Below, piece after piece: positions 58,101 through 64,000 of a stretch of 64,000 nt of DNA. The stretch covers positions 6,346,501 to 6,410,500 of the forward strand of contig NC_084819.1 in the NCBI RefSeq assembly GCF_963583255.1. Direction: 5' to 3'. Numbering within the stretch: the stretch's first letter is position 1; every line of letters starts with the position of its first letter. The stretch is from Pyrus communis (lineage: Eukaryota; Streptophyta; Magnoliopsida; Rosales; Rosaceae). A program made the position numbers and the translations under genes. The notes under the pieces are model-generated. The model did no database searches, had not been told where the DNA came from, and saw only the letters and a list, made by a program, of their open reading frames with translations.

Positions 58101-58800
58101 TGAAAATGGATAAATCGGCACATACTTATTATGTGTATTAATTTTCCATAATTTTGACAAAATACATTTGGTGTATTTTGAGACTTGGGATTTAAAAAAA
58201 AAATGTTTTTCCTTTCTTAGGTAGGAACCTCCAATTTTGGTAATGGGGGTGATTTCCTTCAAAGTGTTGGAAAGCTTTGGTGATTTCTTTCAAGGTTTTG
58301 GAAAGATTTAATGCTTTTCCTTGGGTAAGTAGGATGTGCATATTTTCCTTTCCCTTTCCATTTTCTAGGCCAAGGGGAAACTTGAAGGCTTGTCCTTGCT
58401 TTGGAGGGATTCCCTTTTGTATTTTGGCAAGGAAGGGTACTTTCCTTTGATGTTTTTGAAATTTTGAATCCCTTTCCTTATTTTTTTTTTTTGTTTCATT
58501 TTCTTCGCTTTGTTGATTTTGGTGCAAAAACAGCATGTATTTCCCTTGTTGTGGCCGAAATCACCTTCCCCTTTTTTGCTTGGAATTTGCTTCCTTCTTT
58601 TGATTTTCCTTTTGCTATTGGGTATGTATTTCCCTTATAGCTTTAGGAAGCAATTGACCCTTATTTGTAGGACAATTGGGTGTGTGTTTTTGGCACAACA
58701 AACCCTTGCCATGTATTCCCATTGTGCTTGCTGCTGTGTTTTTTTTTTTTTTTTCTTGCCATCCAATCTTCTGCTTATGTTGTCTTTTCTTTGTTTTGTT
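58101..58800. other. Interior of the Tat-like element, no domain seen
   Basis: The minus-strand frame 58192-58536 is open and Lys/Gln-rich without a known motif. On the plus strand 58740-58799 is a strong pyrimidine-rich tract (including 16 or more T) ending TTGTTGCAG, which reads as a splice-acceptor-like approach to the antisense ORF. Confidence 0.45.
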
Positions 58801-58803
58801 GCA

Positions 58804-59211
58804 GCCATGGTATTTTTCAAGTGCTTTAAGAGCAATACCATCACCATTCTGGCGAAGGAAGACGATTCGCAAGATAAGGGAACAACGTTGAAGCTTTGTG
58901 CGCCGTTGACCGGCCGTAAAGTGCTTGTTCTTTCTGCGAATGATAATTTGATGCATATCAAGTCATGGTCTTCTAAGGTATCTTAGGAGGTGAGGGATTT
59001 TGGTCATCCGAATACGAAGAAGAAGGTGCGTACATCGAGAATTCTTATCTTGAACCCTTCGTACCATGTTCGGGACAATTCACTGGCTTCGTTTGAGCTT
59101 CTTGGTGATCGCATCCATAGCCGAGTTGTGACTTGGAATGGCATCTTGTCTACTATTGGAGAGGATGTCTTTGTTTTTTTTGCTCATTTTGTAATACGGC
59201 TTTGTAGCTGA
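58804..59211 (+). CDS. Antisense ORF inside the Tat-like gypsy element (one in-frame stop)
   Basis: On the strand opposite to the gypsy genes. ATG at 58804-58806 within CAGCCATGG, a good start context, right after a pyrimidine tract and CAG that could be a 3' splice site. The frame reads MVFFKCFKSNTITILAKEDD, then LKLCAPLTGRKVLVLSANDN, to a TAG at 58984-58986. It then continues in the same frame as EVRDFGHPNTKKKVRT, ILNPSYHVRDNS, LASFELLGDRIHSRVVTWNG, to a TGA at 59209-59211. That is about 135 codons in all with one stop. AATAAA lies 17 bp downstream. Codon-like composition differs from the surrounding arrays. I recognise no domain. Known for the lineage: some Tat elements carry additional ORFs, including antisense ones, between integrase and 3' LTR. 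This one may be of that kind. Confidence 0.55.
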
Positions 59212-59227
59212 ATTCTTCCTTTAAAGA

Positions 59228-59233
59228 AATAAA
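59228..59233 (+). terminator. AATAAA polyadenylation-type signal after the antisense ORF
   Basis: AATAAA 17 bp after the TGA, followed by GTATTCACATTCTTG. Position and orientation fit a plus-strand transcript. Confidence 0.45.
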
Positions 59234-59480
59234 GTATTCACATTCTTGAATTTACTCTTTATTCTTCAAAGTGTTTGTGTTTTTTTATTGATGATGTGAC
59301 TGTACTTGAAGTTTTTAAGTTTCAAGTTGCCTACGTACCATCGATTGAGGATGGATCAAGTCATGACATAATTCAAAGGAATGATGGATTTCTTTTGACA
59401 GTTTGGTGGTGATTTTGATTTTTGATTTTTGATTTTTGATTTTGATTTTGTATTACAAATTTTATGCTCTTGTGGGCCAG

Positions 59481-59793
59481 GACCATTGAGTGTCGTCTTT
59501 TAAGCTCATGTGAACAAGGACCATTGAGTGTCACCTTTTAAGCTTGGGCGAACAAGGAGCATTATTGTCGTGTGCAATTTAGGTTCATGCAAGCAAGGAG
59601 CATTGGGTGTCGCCTTTTAAGCTCATGTGAACAAGGAGCATTATTGCCGTGTGCAGTTTAGGCTCGTGCAGGCGAGGAGCATTGGGTGTCGCCTTTTAAG
59701 CTTGTGTGAACAAGGAGCATTGAGTGTCGCATTTTAAGCTCGTGCAAACAAGGAGCATTGTTGCCATGTGCAGTTTAGGCTCGTGCAGGCGAG
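59481..59793. repeat. Tandem array of alternating 38- and 41-bp units
   Basis: Two unit types, each starting GA(G/C)CATT. Type A (about 38 bp) contains GTGTCGCCTTTTAAGCTC. Type B (about 41 bp) contains GCCGTGTGCAGTTTAGGCTC. The order is A A B A B A A B, followed by a partial unit. The array sits just after integrase (on the minus strand) in the Tat-like element. Confidence 0.85.
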
Positions 59794-59811
59794 GAGCTTT
59801 GTTTGTTTGGT

Positions 59812-60950
59812 TTAGGGGTAGTAACGCTTCAAGAATCTGCCATTGAAAGGGCTGATCTTTAAGCCGTCTTCTGTTATGATTAAGTAGGCGCCATTGGTGG
59901 AGAACTCTTGTATTACGTAAAGTTTATCCCATTTTGATGTGAACTTGCTTTTTGTCTTGTGAGTTATGATGACAAGCCTTCGTAATGCTAAGACAAGTTC
60001 TCCAATTTGGAAAGACCTTGGGCGGACCTTCTTATTAAATGCCTTGGATAGCCGTGCCTGGTAGCATTCTAAGTGTTGTTGAGCTTCGAACCTCATTTCG
60101 TCGAGTGCTTCCAACTTTTGAAGTCATAGCTTTGCATTTTCATCTTCGGTCAAGCCTTCTTGTATAACCATCCTTAGTGAAGAGATTTGATTTTCGAGTG
60201 GTAGAATAACTTCCATGCCATATACGAGAGAATAAGGTGTAGCTTGGGTAAGAGTTCTATGTGTCGTCCTATATGCCTAAAGTGCTTTGCTTATTCTTTG
60301 GTGTCAGTCTTTCTTTGTTTGGCTGATTACTTTCTTCAAGAGGTTGCACATCGTTTTATTGAATATTTTCGCAAGACCGTTAGCCAGAGCATGATACATA
60401 GAAGACTTGTGCTGGTTGAACTTGTATTTCTCATAGAGCTCGTCCATGAGTCAGTTGGAGAACTGTTTTTCAATGTCGGTGATGATGTAGTGAGGCACAC
60501 CATATCGGTGGATGATATGCTGCTTGATGAAATGGACGACAATTTCGTTCTTGACTTCCCTTAGAGGTACGGCTTCAGCCAACTTGGAGAAGTAGTTCGT
60601 TGCGGCTAGGATGTAGGCTTCTTTGTTAGATGATTTTGGTGAGATTGGTCCCACAACGTCCAATCCTTATGCATCAAATGGCTATGAAGCAACTGTAGGG
60701 TGTAATGGCTTAAACGATTGATGTATGAAGTTGGCATGGAATTGGCAGGCTTGGCACGTCTTGGCATATTCCAGGCAATCCTTCACCATGCTTGGCTAGT
60801 AGTAGCCCATTATTTTGAGCTGGAAGTGTAGCTTTGGTCTAGACTGATGCGCTCCGCATACACCTGATTGTGCTTCTTCCATGGCTTAATTGGCTTCTTC
60901 CTCACCCAGGCATCTTAGAAGTACTCCTTCAAAAAAGCATCGGTAGAATG
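59812..60950 (-). pseudogene. Tat-like gypsy integrase (broken)
   Basis: The minus strand carries the integrase core at about 60663-60336 (MDVVGPISPKSS, ATNYFSKLAEAVPLREV, YGVPHYIITDIEKQF with the second Asp in ITD). The C-terminal part is at 60114-59812 (YQARLSKAFNKKVRPRSF, QIGELVLA, SPFNGRFLKRYYP). FLKRYYP is the usual end of the polyprotein. The zinc-binding part lies near 60700-60900 with breaks. Frameshifts and stops prevent a full product. Confidence 0.85.
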
Positions 60951-61029
60951 TTTCTTTGTAGTAGAGGAAGCGAGGTGCTCGTCGATGTATTTTAGAGCGG
61001 TGTCTAGGATCATCCGGAAGCTTTCCATG

Positions 61030-61679
61030 CTCCAAGTAGCGGATCAGTGGCTGTCTCCACTCTTAAGTGTCTACTGGAAGTACTGAGATGACATTTGTAT
61101 CATCTAGTAGTATTTCAGTGACAAGTGGGATCACCCATTTTTGGAAAACTCGCATGTCCGCAACGTCATTTTCTCATAATGCCATTTTTGACAAGTGGGA
61201 TCACCCATTTGATTTTCTTTTCTTAGCACATGTTCTAGCGTCACGGCCTCGAACTTTTGTAGTAGTTAAGTTGCTAGCCGGAAGTGTGGGATGAGATCAT
61301 CTTTCCTCAATTACAAACTGTTCAGCCTCTTGGGAATCTTTCAGTGTTAAAATGGCCATAACGTCTTCTACAAAAATGATATTAACAATCCGCGAAATGC
61401 TCCTGAAAATAGACATCCATAGCTTTCCACCTGTATAAGGCTCATTCTCTAATTCATTCTGAGCTGTCCAAAACTTGCTTCCAAAGTCAGCTGACCTGCA
61501 CAGGCAGTTTTGACGAATTTGTTACTTAAAATTCCACTTGTGTTATTTTTCTTTTCTTTACTTGACAAATCCTACAAAACACAAAAACAAAGTAAATAAC
61601 TCAAAAATATAAGGAACTAACTAAGAAAAGACAAGTGAATTTGATATAAAATATATATAAATACAAGCTTATCACCTCA
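61030..61679. other. Unidentified retrotransposon-like sequence with a direct repeat
   Basis: TTGACAAGTGGGATCACCCATTT occurs twice, with its starts near 61118 and 61188. Beyond 61300 no domain was recognised. 61540-61670 resembles a degraded LTR end. This marks where the Tat-like element is truncated or rearranged. Confidence 0.4.
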
Positions 61680-62963
61680 CAATGGAGTAACAAACTTGCA
61701 ATTAAGCCAAGTTTACTAACCTTCACTCTTATGGCCGGCCATATTGGGTTCTTTGGGCTTTGAGGCCATTTTTATTTCAAGTTGTCATACAACTTGAGTT
61801 AATGGGCTTAACATTCAAATCTCATTGGGCCTTGCGAAAACTAACCCGAGGTCTATAACGAACTTATTTGTTTGATTAATTAACATATTAATTAATCATA
61901 GCCATAAATAATTAAACCATTTAATTATCCTTAATCATCTCCGTTGTTTCTTCAATCTCTACATTACACAGTGTACGATCCATTAGGTTCCTTTTAGCGA
62001 GGCAGTGAGTGATTAGAACTTTTTAAATCGATTGTGAATTGAAACTTACTTTCAATTCTCCCTTTAGTGATTATACACCTTTAGGGCTTCCATAAACCAT
62101 GAGAGACACCTAGAAGTATGTCATGGCTCCCCAAGCTAATCAGAAGAGGTGGAGAACCTATTCAGTTTGGGATTACAATGCAACACGGTCTTTCTCTAAT
62201 ACAATACTCTTGACCACATTATTTGGTTTGATAATTTATTTATGTTACTATCCAATGTGATTTTCTTACTTATATGATTACCTTGAACGGGATTTGGAAC
62301 GGCTTCCTAAATCTCATTCAAACTCTGACCAGAGATTCTAAATCATGTCATAGAGAACTCAAACAGTTTGCAGGTTAGAGATCCCTTGTTGTGCATTCAC
62401 TTGCCTCTATGGCTAAGTGGCTTAACCCCAACTATGTTGTGGACACCCTTTAACAAAATGACTTTGACATAGTCAAAGATTAAGGACCTAACCATAAGAA
62501 AACCATGATGCCTCAGGTCAAAGGATTACTTTGCATTATCTTAACCATGAGTTCTCATGTGACATGAGTATGAAAACTCCTTGTTGATTGCGTTCAGTGG
62601 ACTCATTTTCTATTGAGCACCTACATGCTTGTCTTGGTGTCAGTCACACCAATGACTCACTCTTTGTAAAAAAAAAGACATAGCACGTATTGATCTTAAC
62701 GGATTGTCAATGCCCAATTGGCAATCCTATGATCATGAACGTTTAGGATATGTATACGAAAGAGAATGGTCTCATGAATCTAACTTCTTTAGATCACATT
62801 CTCTAATTACATATACCTTGGACTTATCGTTTAAGCATATAACGTTTATATGAGACAGCTTTAAAAAATAATCTTTGGCCTTTATATTAAACTAGATTAG
62901 TTTAACATGTGAAATGTCCGTAAAGTATCATCATATGATTGGCTTTAGGGCACATTTCCAACA
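61680..62963 (-). repeat. Second copy of the copia solo LTR (5'-most part on plus strand missing)
   Basis: It matches about 53450-54760 in the same orientation, from ATGGCCGGCCATAT through GGTTCCTTTTAGCGAGGCAGTG to the end GGCACATTTCCAACA. About 500 bp of the outer LTR is absent at the left border. Confidence 0.85.
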
Positions 62964-63232
62964 TAATTTAAAATCAAGTCTAATAATTCCTTTATGTCAA
63001 GTGTTGACACGTGTCCTTTTTTATGACTTGTTTGATTTTTGTTGAGTCACACGTTATGTGTACAACTTGTGCAACATGTGGCACATGCCATGTATATAGC
63101 TTGTGCGCTAAGTGAGGCTGTATCTAGTTTGCGTGCTAAACATCTACCGTTTGCATCTAGTTTGTCATTTATATGACTTCATATTATTTGATTAAAAATT
63201 ATACTCATTATCATTTCATTTTTTTTATAAAG
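62964..63232. other. Short intergenic DNA, no feature
   Basis: It contains imperfect repeats of CTTGTG(C/T)(A/G) and CATCTA.(C/T)GTTTG motifs only. Confidence 0.4.
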
Positions 63233-64000
63233 ATGCCGCCAAAAGTAAAATATTTAGCAACCAAAAAGAAATCAGCTCAAAAACCTCTTGTTGAAAAACG
63301 TCGACTGATAGATGATAACTATGTTCAAATAAGATTGAATCTCATGACCTTTACAGAACAATTACAAGAGCTCAAGCCAAAACTTGATGAAAAACTAGAA
63401 GTCTTGGCATCCATATATAAGTCACCTTTTGGCAGACTTGTGAACGCTTAGGTAAAAGGTGAATTACAAATGAAAAAATCAGATTGGGATGTCATACATA
63501 TAGTGAACTAGTATGACAGTGAAAAGGGATGTTCAAATTCAAAAATGGATATTGCCAAGTAAATGCTGATGATGTCCAACGCATATTTGGGATCCCAAAT
63601 CGAGGCAGAGAAGCCTCTCAGTCAACAAAAGACTCAAGAATCGTTACAAGAGAAATTGCACAAGCAATTCAAGTTGCATTTGATATTGGGACAACAGAAG
63701 GGAATCAAGATGTAGCTTGCCTTATAATTCTATATTTGCTCAACATGAAAATCCTAAAGAAGATGAAACCATAGTGAGACCTAAGCAAGTAGACAAGAAG
63801 GATGCAAAAGCCAAGAAAGATAAGCTAGCAAAAAACTTGGTACTTGAACATAAACCTAAAGAAGGTCAAAATGTAAGGGGGCCTGCACAACCTCTACAAG
63901 ATGATCAAGTTACTGGAAAAAAAAAAAAAAAAGATGATGACGATGATGAAAGAACAATATCAGATGGAATGGCAAAATGTGATGTTGATGATGAGATGGA
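63233..64000 (+). pseudogene. Unrecognised protein-like region, interrupted, runs off the window
   Basis: ATG at 63233 opens a Lys-rich frame of 73 codons (MPPKVKYLATKKKSAQK start) ending in a stop at 63449-63451 after SPFGRLVNA. The same style continues in shifted frames: KKSDWDVIHIVN-stop-YDSEKG, then FKFKNGYCQVNADDVQRIFGIPN (63529 onward), and an acidic/Lys-rich tail (KKKDDDDDE) near 63930. The FGIPN and SPFGR(L/F) wording resembles N-terminal parts of hypothetical plant proteins often tied to transposons. I cannot name the family. At least two breaks make it a likely pseudogene or transposon remnant. Confidence 0.4.

Larger units (their letters stand above)
56709..61300 (-). mobile_element. 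Ty3/gypsy Tat-like element, 3' half, with arrays and antisense ORF
   Basis: The 3' LTR (56709-57621) is followed on the inside by a purine tract. Next come a 41-47-bp tandem array (57701-58100), an antisense ORF (58806-59211), a second tandem array (59481-59793) and integrase (59812 to about 60950). A long region between integrase and 3' LTR, with tandem repeats and extra ORFs, is characteristic of the Tat lineage. RT, gag and the 5' LTR are not recognised to the right, so the element is truncated near 61300. Confidence 0.8.

Noticed and set aside
58510..58986. A 158-codon plus-strand frame starting upstream of the antisense ORF
   Set aside because: Its first 100 codons are Phe/Leu-rich translation of the pyrimidine tract. 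The start at 58804 in a good context is preferred.

Overview
This is a plant nuclear genome segment. Eukaryotic promoters, plant LTR retrotransposons, LINEs, MITEs and a Cassandra-type 5S-bearing LTR are all present. The repeat families look like those of Rosaceae (apple/pear type), but that is inference from recognition, not a computed match. No bacterial or organellar genes, CRISPR arrays or complete rRNA/tRNA genes were seen.

Layout. 1-7397: a degraded Ty3/gypsy chromovirus (Tekay/Del type) on the minus strand, with its left LTR cut by the window edge. 7398-9770: AT-rich DNA holding a Cassandra solo LTR and a 965-bp element with inverted termini and a 32-C homopolymer. 9985-11400: an unrecognised, exon-like stretch with no long ORF. 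11825-45464: a tandem cluster of secreted subtilisin-like serine proteases (subtilases, SBT1 type), all on the minus strand. Two members are intact (11825-14083, 752 aa; 25112-27424, 770 aa). At least five are relics: 18650-19025, 19695-21466, 29885-31335, 32034-38583 and 38910-45464. Two relics are split by Ty1/copia elements, one of which carries a further 2.8-kb insertion. A block matching the promoter of the first intact gene occurs again near 16605-18000 without a coding region.

45465-64000 is almost wholly transposon-derived. It holds a family of about 120-bp hairpin MITEs with 8-bp target duplications, a 1.1-kb element with inverted termini, a LINE 3' end, a copia integrase fragment and a gypsy LTR containing a complete copia solo LTR. 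A Tat-like gypsy element follows (56709 to about 61300, minus), with two tandem-repeat arrays and an antisense ORF between integrase and the 3' LTR. A second copy of the copia solo LTR and the start of an unrecognised protein-like region on the plus strand close the window.

The only two genes likely to make host proteins are the two intact subtilases, predicted to be secreted proteases acting in the apoplast. The rest of the cluster shows how duplicated protease genes decay by frameshift, deletion, loss of catalytic residues and retrotransposon insertion. The most unusual item is the antisense ORF at 58806-59211: it has a splice-acceptor-like leader, a good start context, one in-frame stop and a downstream AATAAA.
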